A DNA stretch of 64,000 nucleotides. Source: Candidatus Saccharimonadota bacterium. GTDB lineage: Bacteria; Patescibacteriota; Saccharimonadia; Saccharimonadales; Saccharimonadaceae. The position numbers and the translations under genes are program-made. The notes under the pieces are model-generated. The model was not told where the DNA came from. It saw only the letters and a program-made list of their open reading frames with translations, and did no database searches. The stretch spans positions 124,001 to 188,000 of the forward strand of contig JAFWLB010000003.1 of assembly GCA_017514025.1 (NCBI GenBank), in the 5' to 3' direction. Each line of letters starts with the position of its first letter. The stretch's first letter is position 1. Below are positions 15,500 through 23,443 of the stretch, in pieces.

Positions 15500-16324
15500 C
15501 TAAATCCGCTTTCGACCAGCGTGAGTTTTAATCACCTTCGGAGCGGTTTTTGCTTTTGGCAAATTCTTTGTCGTGCCTCGCGTCGCCGTCGTGCTTGCCC
15601 CACTTCGCGTTACCGTCCGCCTCGCAGTCATCGACCGTGTCCGAGCAGCAGTCTTCTTAGCGGCCGCCCCGCGCGCTCGCGTCGTCGCCCGCCGCTTCTT
15701 CGCCTCAGTCTCTTTCACAATTTGTGCTTCTACTCGTGCTGCCGTTGCCGTCACCGCTTCCGCATCGCCCATACCCTCATAAATCGCCAAAATCTGCCTG
15801 AGCGTAGATGTCTTCGGATCTAGCTCATAAGCATTCTCCAAAGCCTCAATCGCCTTTTTGTTGTTGCCCATCTTTTCTTCCGCCTTAGCTAGGGCAATAT
15901 ACCGCGCCGGCACGTCCCCCTCCAGTTTAATCGCCTGTTGAAAAGCCATCGCCGCCTTTTCATACGCCCCCGTCTCCAGATAAATCAGCCCCACATTATG
16001 AATGGACGCCGGATTATTATCTAGCGACTGCGCAATCTCAAAACATTCCACCGCCTGCGTATATTTTTGACTTTTAGCATACAAAATCCCCAACCGGTTA
16101 TAAGCTGCAGCGTTCTTTTCGTCAAACTTCAAAATCGTCAAAAGCGCCTTTTCCGCCCGAAAAGGCTTACGTTCCTTCATCGAAGTCTGCGCCACCTGCC
16201 ACAATTTCTTCATCTGCGCCTTATATTTGGGCGACTTTTCTTCCTCTTTTGGTGCTTTCTTTGTCATCGGGAAGAAAAACACCAGATACACCGTAAATAA
16301 CAAAATCACAAAAACCGCTAACAT
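15500..16324 (-). CDS. Membrane-anchored TPR protein with basic Ala/Arg tail
   Basis: 274 aa. A transmembrane helix at residues 1-19 is followed by about four tetratricopeptide repeats (40-190; for example YNRLGILYAKSQKYTQAVECF and HNVGLIYLETGAYEKAAMAF), then a strongly basic Arg/Ala/Thr tail (205-274). TPRs bind partner proteins, and the tail may contact nucleic acid or acidic polymers. TAAAAT ends 6 nt before the ATG (16331-16336), a leaderless arrangement. The specific role is unknown. Confidence 0.75.
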   Translation of the reverse strand: MLAVFVILLFTVYLVFFFPMTKKAPKEEEKSPKYKAQMKKLWQVAQTSMKERKPFRAEKALLTILKFDEKNAAAYNRLGILYAKSQKYTQAVECFEIAQSLDNNPASIHNVGLIYLETGAYEKAAMAFQQAIKLEGDVPARYIALAKAEEKMGNNKKAIEALENAYELDPKTSTLRQILAIYEGMGDAEAVTATAARVEAQIVKETEAKKRRATTRARGAAAKKTAARTRSMTARRTVTRSGASTTATRGTTKNLPKAKTAPKVIKTHAGRKRI

Positions 16325-16330
16325 AACCCT

Positions 16331-16336
16331 ATTTTA
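16331..16336 (-). promoter_or_regulatory. Leaderless-type -10 of the TPR gene
   Basis: TGCTAAAAT on the minus strand with 6 nt to ATG 16324. It overlaps the last codons of the upstream gene. Confidence 0.55.
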
Positions 16337-16993
16337 GCATAAATCCGCCACAATATGTAGCTTCACATGCCCATTTTTACTGATATTCTCATAGGCCGTC
16401 AAAAACTTCGGAATCTTCTGGATAAACACCTCTTTACCGGTGATAAAATATGATTTTTGCAACATTTCGATCGTCAATCCTAATATCTCTAGCGCTGCCG
16501 TCCGCGCCGGTTTTTTCTTGGCCAAATTTTCCGCAATTTCCACCAAATCCGCCGGCCGCGCCGCAATCAACCGCTTCGCCAACTGCTTTTTTTGCTCGCT
16601 CGCTTTGATCGTCAGGTCAAACCCCTCTGCTGGCTTCAAAAAATACACTGCTGCCCGCGATAAAATTGTCTGGGGCAGCTTCGCCGGTGTCGCCGTAATC
16701 AAAACATAGTGCACTTTCTCCCCCGGCTCTTCCAAATTTTTCAACAGTGCATTTGCCGCCTCTATACCTAATTTATCCGCCGGCCGAATTACCACCAACC
16801 TATCCGTCGTCTGTTTCAACCCCAAACTCGCTGTCACTTTTCGCACCTGCTCAATCGTAATCGTGGTCTTTTCCTCCGGTTCTAGCATCAAAGCTTGCGG
16901 GATTTCGATACGCGCTTCCTCCGGTACCACAAAAACAGAGGTACCACCTCTGACAGCAATTTGCGGAATTTCACTTTCGTCATGAAACCACAT
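16334..16993 (-). CDS. DNA polymerase III delta'-like clamp-loader subunit, truncated
   Basis: 219 aa. The segment RLVVIRPADKLGIEAANALLKNLEEP and the following VLITATPAKLPQTILSRAAVYF match the central part of HolB/DnaX-type AAA+ clamp loaders, including the SRA sensor region. The N-terminal Walker A portion is missing, and the total is about two-thirds of usual HolB length. Delta' does not need to hydrolyse ATP, so a functional short subunit is possible. ATG 16993 overlaps the rluA-type gene by 14 nt. Confidence 0.7.
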   Translation of the reverse strand: MWFHDESEIPQIAVRGGTSVFVVPEEARIEIPQALMLEPEEKTTITIEQVRKVTASLGLKQTTDRLVVIRPADKLGIEAANALLKNLEEPGEKVHYVLITATPAKLPQTILSRAAVYFLKPAEGFDLTIKASEQKKQLAKRLIAARPADLVEIAENLAKKKPARTAALEILGLTIEMLQKSYFITGKEVFIQKIPKFLTAYENISKNGHVKLHIVADLC

Positions 16994-17861
16994 TTTTGAA
17001 ACTTTCTGGCATCTTTGACTTAAAAACCGTCCGTTTCCCGCCCGGCAAAGTAATTTCTAACTCTTGAGCATGCAAATACAGCCTTTTACCGTTACCGTCC
17101 CCATACACCGGGTCACCCACAATCGGATGCCCTAGATATTTCATGTGCACTCGAAGCTGATGCGTCCGCCCCGTCGTCGGCTTCAGCTCCACCAGAGACC
17201 GCTCACCGTTAGACGCCAAAACTTTGTAAAAAGTCTCCGCTTCCTTGCCATTGGCATCCACTCGGAAGGTCGTCGGCCGCTTTTTGTCCCGAATCATCGG
17301 CAAATCTATCCGCGCCTCTGGTAATTTCAGCTCCCCTTCTACCACCGCCCGGTAAATCTTGTGCACCTTGCGATCTTGGAACTGTTTTTTCAGAAACTTC
17401 TGTACCTCTTCCGACTTTGCCAAAATCATCACCCCCGAGGTATCCCTATCCAACCGGTGGCAAATCAAACCGAAATCCGCCAGCGTTCGTTCCGGACAAT
17501 ATTCCCCCTTTGCCTCGGACAGCAACCCCGCCGGCTTATCCACCACCAAGACGTTTTCGTCCTCATAAATAATCTTTGGCTTCACGTCAGCATTTTTCAG
17601 TTTTTCCGGCACATTCAGCTCGATCTTCACTCCATCTGGAAATTTCGCATTAGATTTTTGCACTACTTCGCCGTCCACTTTCACAAACCCGTTCTCAATA
17701 AACTTCTGCAAGGACGACCGATTATAGCTCTTATAAATTTCCATCATAATGTGATCTAGGCGCTTTTTTTCCGGCGCCTCCGGCTCTTCCGGCAACACCA
17801 CATCGCCATTCACCACCCGCGACATCTCTGGCTTGCTGAATTTTTTCCCCGTCCGGATCAT
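16980..17861 (-). CDS. RluA/RluD-family pseudouridine synthase
   Basis: 293 aa. An N-terminal S4 RNA-binding domain (35-90) is followed by the catalytic domain with HRLDRDTSG, whose Asp attacks the target uridine. RTHQLRVHMKYLGHPIVGD is also present. It isomerises uridine in 23S rRNA or tRNA; which site cannot be told. It overlaps the trpS stop by 4 nt (ATGA), consistent with translational coupling. Confidence 0.9.
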   Translation of the reverse strand: MIRTGKKFSKPEMSRVVNGDVVLPEEPEAPEKKRLDHIMMEIYKSYNRSSLQKFIENGFVKVDGEVVQKSNAKFPDGVKIELNVPEKLKNADVKPKIIYEDENVLVVDKPAGLLSEAKGEYCPERTLADFGLICHRLDRDTSGVMILAKSEEVQKFLKKQFQDRKVHKIYRAVVEGELKLPEARIDLPMIRDKKRPTTFRVDANGKEAETFYKVLASNGERSLVELKPTTGRTHQLRVHMKYLGHPIVGDPVYGDGNGKRLYLHAQELEITLPGGKRTVFKSKMPESFKNVVS

Positions 17862-18874
17862 CGTAGGCCTACTGCTTTTTGCACTTCTAGTAATTTCGCA
17901 TTGGCTATTTCGTTAGCGTACTTCTCGCCCACCTCTAGTAATTCATACACCTGCGCATCTGAAACTTCTGCAAGCCGCGTCTGAAAATCTCTCAACATAT
18001 CCGCCACGCTGCTTGCCACTTGTTTCTTTAGCTCGCCGTAACGCGTCTCCCCCGCCCAAGCCGCCGTCACTTCTGCCAGTGGCACTCCTGTCGTCAGCGC
18101 CTCAATCTGTAACAAATTCGATATTCCTGGCTGAGCCCACATATCAAACTTCACCTTGCCCAGCGAATCCGTCGTCGCCGACATAATCTTTTTTGCCGCC
18201 CGCTCCGGTGCATCATCTAGCATAATCTTCGAATTCTCCGCCTTAGTAGACTTGCTCATTTTTTTCTCTGGGTTTAGTAAATCCCGAATCCGAATCCCCT
18301 CGTCCGTCCCCATGAATTTCACCTGCTCCGACGTCTTTACCGGCACCACAAACACCTCTTTAAACCGATTGTTGAAGCGCGTCGCGAGATTCCGCGTTAG
18401 CTCAATATGCTGGAACTGATCCTCCCCGATCGGCACATACGAGGCCGAATAGAGCAAAATATCCGCCGCCATCAAAATCGGGTAATCAAAAATCGCTACG
18501 TTACAGCTTTCCCGCCCCTCAGACTTTTCCTTGTATTGCGTCATCCGCGCTGTCTCCCCCATCGTCGCCACACAGTTCAAAATCCAACACAGCTCTGAAT
18601 GTGCCGACACCCGGCTCTGCCGGTAAATATGTACATTGTCATTAATCTCCAACCCTGCCGCCAGATAATATTTGACCGTCCTCAAAATATTTTCCTGCAA
18701 ATCTCCGTCCACTTCCGAAATAATCGAATGCAAATCTGGCGCGAAGATGTTTATCTGATATTCACCGGTTTTGGAATATTTGTTGGCCAACCGCACCATC
18801 GGCAAAAGCGCCCCCAGATAATTCCCTAGCGTCAATACTGAATTTGCCCTGATTCCCGTTAAAATCGTTTTCAT
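17858..18874 (-). CDS. trpS: Tryptophanyl-tRNA synthetase
   Basis: A 338-aa class I synthetase. The HIGH-type element is LTLGNYLGA near residue 15, GEDQFQHIELTR contacts substrate, and KMSKS is intact. It is of normal length. TGTTATAAT ends 6 nt before ATG 18874, so the mRNA should be leaderless. It heads a unit with the RluA-type gene and the delta'-like gene. Confidence 0.95.
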   Translation of the reverse strand: MKTILTGIRANSVLTLGNYLGALLPMVRLANKYSKTGEYQINIFAPDLHSIISEVDGDLQENILRTVKYYLAAGLEINDNVHIYRQSRVSAHSELCWILNCVATMGETARMTQYKEKSEGRESCNVAIFDYPILMAADILLYSASYVPIGEDQFQHIELTRNLATRFNNRFKEVFVVPVKTSEQVKFMGTDEGIRIRDLLNPEKKMSKSTKAENSKIMLDDAPERAAKKIMSATTDSLGKVKFDMWAQPGISNLLQIEALTTGVPLAEVTAAWAGETRYGELKKQVASSVADMLRDFQTRLAEVSDAQVYELLEVGEKYANEIANAKLLEVQKAVGLR

Positions 18875-18880
18875 ACTTTC

Positions 18881-18886
18881 ATTATA
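18881..18886 (-). promoter_or_regulatory. Leaderless-type -10 of trpS
   Basis: TGTTATAAT, 6 nt to the ATG. Confidence 0.7.
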
Positions 18887-18914
18887 ACAAATTTGTGATA
18901 AAATATAAACAAGT

Positions 18915-18991
18915 GGGGCGTTAGCTCAGTTGATTAGAGCGCTACTATGGCATAGTAGAGGTCATGAGTTTGAATCTCATACGCTCCACCA
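18915..18991 (+). tRNA. tRNA-Ala(GGC)
   Basis: Acceptor GGGGCGT/ACGCTCC with a G-T pair at position 3, the usual tRNA-Ala identity element. The anticodon stem CTACT/AGTAG surrounds ATGGCAT (anticodon GGC). CCA is encoded. Confidence 0.95.
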
Positions 18992-19001
18992 GCGTAATTT
19001 T

Positions 19002-20306
19002 CTATAGCACCCTCGCGGAGCCAGCCCCGGCTCCGTATTTTTCTTCCATAAAATCATACCGCACCCGCACCCAGTCCAGCAGCTCTCTTATTTCCGCCTC
19101 AAAATCTCCTCGCCCCCACTTTTCCGCATCTGCCGCCATCGCCGGCCAAATTTTATCTACCATTTTCCGCATCCTTATTAACAACTCCGCCTTTCGCCCT
19201 GCCATTTTCTCTTGCCATACTGTTTTTACTTCCGCCTGAAACTCCGGTATCTCCATCAACTGGAAAAACACCTTCGAAACGTTCCCGTATTGTTGCCACT
19301 CTTCCCACTCATCCGTCTCCTCGTTGTAACGCGGCCAATCTAGAATCTCTTCGTGTCGCGCCTGATCCACCGTCGGCCCAAACGCCGCCGCCCAATTTTC
19401 GTTACCAAAAGTCATATCAAAATCCCAGCCCGGGCCAGCGTGAATTTTGTCCGCCTCCCCGTCCTTATAAAAATACTGGCTCGTAAAATAAGCGTCCACA
19501 TCCACCACCATCTCTGACAGCAAAAAATACTCCGCAAACGATCGTGTATCCACTAGCTCCGCAATCGCCGCCCAGTCTCCAGCTTCCGCCGCTATCTCTA
19601 GCCTATTAAAATCATTCAAAAATCCTCGCATCGCCTGTTCCGCCATCGTCTCATCTACCTCGTCAACTAGCACCAGCGCACTTCCCGCCTGCGTCGTATA
19701 AAAAACCTCGTTATGTCCATAAATGTTGTCCAGCTCCACCAACACTCCCGCCGGGTCTCTTAAATCCACGCTCCCTCGCCCCACCTCTGTTTTGCGTGTC
19801 GCTAAATACAGCCCCTCATACTCCCCATCCACATACAATTCCACAAACTCCCCCTCTGGCGAAAACCGCATCCCTAGCATCTGCATCACTTCCATCGCCG
19901 AGACATTTCGGATATAAGCCGAATCAAGATAATTCGCCAGTAGCACCCACTTCCGGTTCCGTCCCATATCCAAAAAATTTACTCTCTCGGCAAATTTCAA
20001 CTGCCAAGGTTTTTTCTCCTGCCCCCAAGTCGCATTGCCCCGCCCCTTGACTTCCACTTCTTCCCACTTTTGTTCTTTACCCATAGAAAGCAACGCCACC
20101 GTATTTCCAGCGTATTTAGTATCCTTGTCCCCCTCTTTCATATCTATCAAACTCACCCCGTTTAAGCCTAGCTCTACGATCGGCAAACCTCTATCTGGAT
20201 GCCCCTCCGCTTTCCCCTGACTTAAAGTCCCGATGCCAATTCCTACCCCAATTACCGCCACCAAAATCACCGCCCCCACAACAAAAAGCCACTTGCGGTT
20301 TTTCAT
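19002..20306 (-). CDS. CotH-family secreted kinase-like protein
   Basis: 434 aa with an N-terminal transmembrane or signal segment (6-28). The CotH fold is recognised from GRGNATWGQEKKPWQLKF (about 90-107), LANYLDSAYIRN and the late catalytic-type block GPGWDFDMTFGNENW. CotH proteins are atypical kinases that phosphorylate extracytoplasmic proteins in Bacillus spore coats and occur widely. A TAAAAT box ends 6 nt before ATG 20306 (20313-20318). The substrate here is unknown; neighbouring surface proteins are candidates. Confidence 0.82.
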   Translation of the reverse strand: MKNRKWLFVVGAVILVAVIGVGIGIGTLSQGKAEGHPDRGLPIVELGLNGVSLIDMKEGDKDTKYAGNTVALLSMGKEQKWEEVEVKGRGNATWGQEKKPWQLKFAERVNFLDMGRNRKWVLLANYLDSAYIRNVSAMEVMQMLGMRFSPEGEFVELYVDGEYEGLYLATRKTEVGRGSVDLRDPAGVLVELDNIYGHNEVFYTTQAGSALVLVDEVDETMAEQAMRGFLNDFNRLEIAAEAGDWAAIAELVDTRSFAEYFLLSEMVVDVDAYFTSQYFYKDGEADKIHAGPGWDFDMTFGNENWAAAFGPTVDQARHEEILDWPRYNEETDEWEEWQQYGNVSKVFFQLMEIPEFQAEVKTVWQEKMAGRKAELLIRMRKMVDKIWPAMAADAEKWGRGDFEAEIRELLDWVRVRYDFMEEKYGAGAGSARVL

Positions 20307-20312
20307 ATCCCC

Positions 20313-20318
20313 ATTTTA
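20313..20318 (-). promoter_or_regulatory. Leaderless-type -10 of the CotH gene
   Basis: TGATAAAAT with 6 nt to the ATG. Confidence 0.55.
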
Positions 20319-20341
20319 TCACAAAACTTTTTCAAAAACTT

Positions 20342-20932
20342 CTAAATCGCGTTGGCAAACACCACCAACCGGTGCGACGCGTCACCATTACCAAACGCCG
20401 TCCCTGCACAAGTCATCACCGCCACATCATATTGCGCCCCATAGAACTTCGCCCCCGCCACCGCCTTCATAAAGCTCCCCTGACCGTTTAGCTGCAATTT
20501 TCCGTCATTTTTCTCAAATAACACCACATTTGCCACCTGGTAAGCTCGCGCCACACCCCCTTCGGTAATCGTAAATTCACTCCCCACCCCTAAACTACCC
20601 AAGTTACCCAACAAATTCGCCGAGTTATGGCCATAGACCAAATTACCGGTTTTATAGATATCAGAATAGCTCAAACCGTCCGCCAAAATCTCCCCGCTAT
20701 ACGCCGTCACGGTGTAATTCACCTGTTGCGACACGCTTACCGGCACCTCATAAGCCACCGGTATAGCCGTCGTCGCCACCTCCGGCTCCGGCTCCGGCAA
20801 AGGCACCGTTTCCACTTCTCGGAAATTTGCCCCAGTCAGCTCAAAACTATCTGCCGATGCCAACATATCCGGCATCACGGTAATCCCCATCACTGCTGAA
20901 AATAATAACAAAAACAGGCGTCTAGCCATCAC
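20342..20932 (-). CDS. Secreted sortase-like transpeptidase
   Basis: 196 aa. The signal peptide is residues 1-27 (cleavage near ASA-DS), followed by a Pro/Glu-rich linker (43-60) and a sortase fold. Candidate catalytic residues are His102 in VYGHN, Cys175 in VMTCAG and Arg188 in SHRLVVF, in the order expected for sortases. It is smaller than most and has a non-standard VMTC in place of TLxTC. Sortases join surface proteins to cell wall or pilins. AGGAG precedes the ATG. It sits next to the CotH gene in a surface-protein neighbourhood. Confidence 0.75.
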   Translation of the reverse strand: MMARRLFLLLFSAVMGITVMPDMLASADSFELTGANFREVETVPLPEPEPEVATTAIPVAYEVPVSVSQQVNYTVTAYSGEILADGLSYSDIYKTGNLVYGHNSANLLGNLGSLGVGSEFTITEGGVARAYQVANVVLFEKNDGKLQLNGQGSFMKAVAGAKFYGAQYDVAVMTCAGTAFGNGDASHRLVVFANAI

Positions 20933-20975
20933 AACTCCTATCTATGACCAATTTATATCTACATTATAGCACACT

Positions 20976-21004
20976 TTGCCGATTTTGTCAATATATGCTA
21001 TAAT
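20976..21004 (+). promoter_or_regulatory. Promoter of the HD-domain gene
   Basis: TTGCCG (20976-20981), 17 bp, TGCTATAAT (hexamer 20999-21004). It is followed by a leader of about 31 nt with AAGGGG before ATG 21042. Confidence 0.75.
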
Positions 21005-21041
21005 AACAGAGGGGGTCGTACTTTTATAAGGGGTGATCAAT

Positions 21042-21908
21042 ATGCAAAAATTCCGCGTTTTCTGCCCAGCTATTGCTAGGCAATATAACAACATCATGAC
21101 CGAAGAGGCCAAACTGCACGCCGACAACTGGGATATCGTCAACGCCAAAGAGATGTGGGGCACCACCCTACAGATTCTCGAGTACACTAAAGCTAATACA
21201 GTCCTGCGTTCCTACAACTGGAACTACGGTCTGACCGATCCAGAAGCTCGCACTACTCTGGAATCCGACGGCGGTCACACCAATCTGATGTCCGCCATCG
21301 TCGATCGCGCGCTCGTCTACCGCTATGGGACTCATCTCCGTTTTACCGAAGATGGCTACACCTATCGCGAAATCATGGAAGCCGTACGACGCCACGATTT
21401 ACCAGAAAACGAGACCGGCGACATACCCGACGATGGCGCCCGCGACGAAGTCGCTAAATCCGAGTCTGATACAGCTTATCAGCTCAAATTTAGCCGACTC
21501 TCGCCTAGTCGCGAGCTCGAAAGCGAAAAACGTATCCGTTGCCTACTCGCCGAAATGGACGGGCAATCTTCGCCCACTGGCAAACTCCTCTATCTCGCTG
21601 ATAAGGTTTCTGCCGTCATCGCTGTTTTGGCTTGTGATTCTCAAGGGGAATATCCAGCCAAACACGTTACCGCTGACGACCTCACCACGCGTGATATTGC
21701 CGAAATGCGCCTCTGTGATATTGAAATCGCCTATCATGCCTATCTTGCCAGCGAGATGTGGACGATTGACTATTTCAAGGCCCGGCGCCTGGTCAAATAC
21801 GACGAAATCGGCTTTTTCACCGCCCTTATCGTCATGTTTACCCTGCAAGTCCATGGCCGTTGGTATACTTGGCGCGAAGCCGACTACTCAAACGAATATT
21901 ATTCATAA
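21042..21908 (+). CDS. HD-domain phosphohydrolase
   Basis: 288 aa. Metal-ligand residues are visible in HD order: His79 in DGGHTNL, His118-Asp119 in RRHDLP, and Asp187 in LYLADKVSAV. This resembles YfbR-like nucleotidases and other HD hydrolases acting on nucleotides. It precedes thyA-folA-glyA but is separated by a terminator, so a nucleotide-pool role is plausible but unproven. I chose ATG 21042 over GTG 21033 for its spacing from AAGGGG. Confidence 0.75.
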   Translation: MQKFRVFCPAIARQYNNIMTEEAKLHADNWDIVNAKEMWGTTLQILEYTKANTVLRSYNWNYGLTDPEARTTLESDGGHTNLMSAIVDRALVYRYGTHLRFTEDGYTYREIMEAVRRHDLPENETGDIPDDGARDEVAKSESDTAYQLKFSRLSPSRELESEKRIRCLLAEMDGQSSPTGKLLYLADKVSAVIAVLACDSQGEYPAKHVTADDLTTRDIAEMRLCDIEIAYHAYLASEMWTIDYFKARRLVKYDEIGFFTALIVMFTLQVHGRWYTWREADYSNEYYS

Positions 21909-21924
21909 CGACCCCACCCCTTAA

Positions 21925-21952
21925 AGCCCCGAACCCCATTCGGGGCTTTTTT
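21925..21952 (+). terminator. Intrinsic terminator after the HD gene
   Basis: AGCCCCGA (21925-21932) pairs perfectly with TCGGGGCT (21940-21947), followed by TTTTT. Confidence 0.9.
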
Positions 21953-21967
21953 ATGTTTAGCAGTGTG

Positions 21968-21973
21968 CTATAA
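21968..21973 (+). promoter_or_regulatory. Extended -10 of the thyA-folA-glyA operon
   Basis: TGCTATAAT just after the terminator, 18 nt before ATG 21992, with AAAGGAGG in between. Confidence 0.7.
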
Positions 21974-21991
21974 TTGTATCAAAGGAGGTTT

Positions 21992-22957
21992 ATGAGCCAG
22001 TTTGACGACCAATACATCGCGCTTTGTAAGCGCATTTTGTCCCACGGCGAAAAAATCACCAATTACGCCGGTTCCGACACCCGTAGTCAGGTCTCTGCCG
22101 CCTCCATTCCCGACCATACTGCTCAGCGCTCCTCCGAGGCCCGCACTATCAGATTACCTCACCAAATCCTTCAGTTCGATTTGTCAAGGGAATTTCCGAT
22201 TTTGACCTCTAAAAAAGTCGGCTGGAAGTCCGCCATTTTGGAAATCCTCTGGATTTACCAAGCCGCCTCCAATGACGTCCGCTGGCTACAGGATCGTGGC
22301 GTTCATATCTGGGACGAATGGGAAATCGCCAAAAACGGCACTTACCAAGGTCGTAATTTTAACCAACTTTTTACCAAAAATCACCCCAGTTTTCCCGCCG
22401 AAGATTTTGCCCATACCATCGGTACCGCCTACGGCTGGATTGTCCGCCAGTATCATCTGATCGACAACCTTATCGAGACTCTAAAAACCAACCCCGGTAA
22501 CCGCCGCATGGTCCTTTCCCTCTGGCAAAACGAATGGCTCGCCACCGCCGCTCTCCCCTCTTGTGTCTGGAATTCCCAGTGGAATTTGATTGACGGCCAT
22601 CTCAACCTCCTCGTCACCTCTCGTTCCACCGACGTCCCCCTGGGGCTCCCCTACAACATCGTCCAATACGCTCTCCTCTGTCACCTCATCGCTAGAACTA
22701 TCGGCTCTGAAGTCGGTCAATTTACTTTTATCACCAACGATGCCCACATCTATGAAAACCAAATCCCCGGCATCCGCGAACAAATCGCCCGTTACGACAC
22801 CGCCATGAAAGACGGCACGCTTCCGCCCCCTCCCACTCTCTGGCTCAACCCCAAAATCACCGATTTTTACGCTTTTGACAATTCCCGTGACCTAAAAGAC
22901 ATCAGATTAGAAAATTATCAACACCTCGGCACCATCAAAATGCCGGTCACGGAGTAG
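21992..22957 (+). CDS. thyA: Thymidylate synthase ThyA
   Basis: A 321-aa enzyme that methylates dUMP to dTMP with methylene-tetrahydrofolate, yielding dihydrofolate. Visible are the catalytic Cys in ALPSCVWNSQW, RSTDVPLGLPYN for the nucleotide, and FTFITNDAHIYENQ near the end. ATG 21992 was chosen for its ideal Shine-Dalgarno AAAGGAGG. It is the first gene of an operon with DHFR and SHMT, which regenerate its folate cofactor. Confidence 0.96.
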   Translation: MSQFDDQYIALCKRILSHGEKITNYAGSDTRSQVSAASIPDHTAQRSSEARTIRLPHQILQFDLSREFPILTSKKVGWKSAILEILWIYQAASNDVRWLQDRGVHIWDEWEIAKNGTYQGRNFNQLFTKNHPSFPAEDFAHTIGTAYGWIVRQYHLIDNLIETLKTNPGNRRMVLSLWQNEWLATAALPSCVWNSQWNLIDGHLNLLVTSRSTDVPLGLPYNIVQYALLCHLIARTIGSEVGQFTFITNDAHIYENQIPGIREQIARYDTAMKDGTLPPPPTLWLNPKITDFYAFDNSRDLKDIRLENYQHLGTIKMPVTE

Positions 22958-22959
22958 CT

Positions 22960-23433
22960 ATGTTTAGTCTCATCGCCGCTATCGGGAAAAACAGAGAGCT
23001 TGGGTCTAGAGGCCAACTCCTTTTTCATATCAAAGAAGATTTGCAATTTTTCAAAACCACTACGATGCACCACAAAATCGTCATGGGGCGCAAAACTTGG
23101 GATTCTCTCCCCGGCAAACTCCCCGGTCGCACCAATATCGTCGTTTCTCGTTACCCCGTCGAGGGTGCTGATCTCTCTATCTCTGATCTCCCCGCTTTTA
23201 TCGCCGAATATGCCACCTCCGATGAGGAGATTTTTGTCATCGGAGGCGGCACAATTTACACCGAATTTCTCCCCCATGCTAAACATCTTTATCTGACAGA
23301 AATTGCCACCACCGCCCCTGACGCCGACACTTTTTTCCCTTCATTCGACCGCAGTCAATTTTCCCGACAAATAATCCAGAAAGGAAAGGAAAATGATTTA
23401 GATTTCATCATATCCAAATACACTAAAAAATAA
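22960..23433 (+). CDS. folA: Dihydrofolate reductase
   Basis: A 157-aa enzyme that reduces the dihydrofolate produced by ThyA. It shows IAAIGKNRELG, KEDLQFFKTTT, VMGRKTWDSLP and VIGGGTIYTEFL. The residue after GQLL, usually Trp in LPW, is Phe here (GQLLFHIKEDL); Asp/Glu27 is present as Glu. It starts 2 nt after the thyA stop. Confidence 0.95.
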   Translation: MFSLIAAIGKNRELGSRGQLLFHIKEDLQFFKTTTMHHKIVMGRKTWDSLPGKLPGRTNIVVSRYPVEGADLSISDLPAFIAEYATSDEEIFVIGGGTIYTEFLPHAKHLYLTEIATTAPDADTFFPSFDRSQFSRQIIQKGKENDLDFIISKYTKK

Positions 23434-23443
23434 GGAGAAAACC

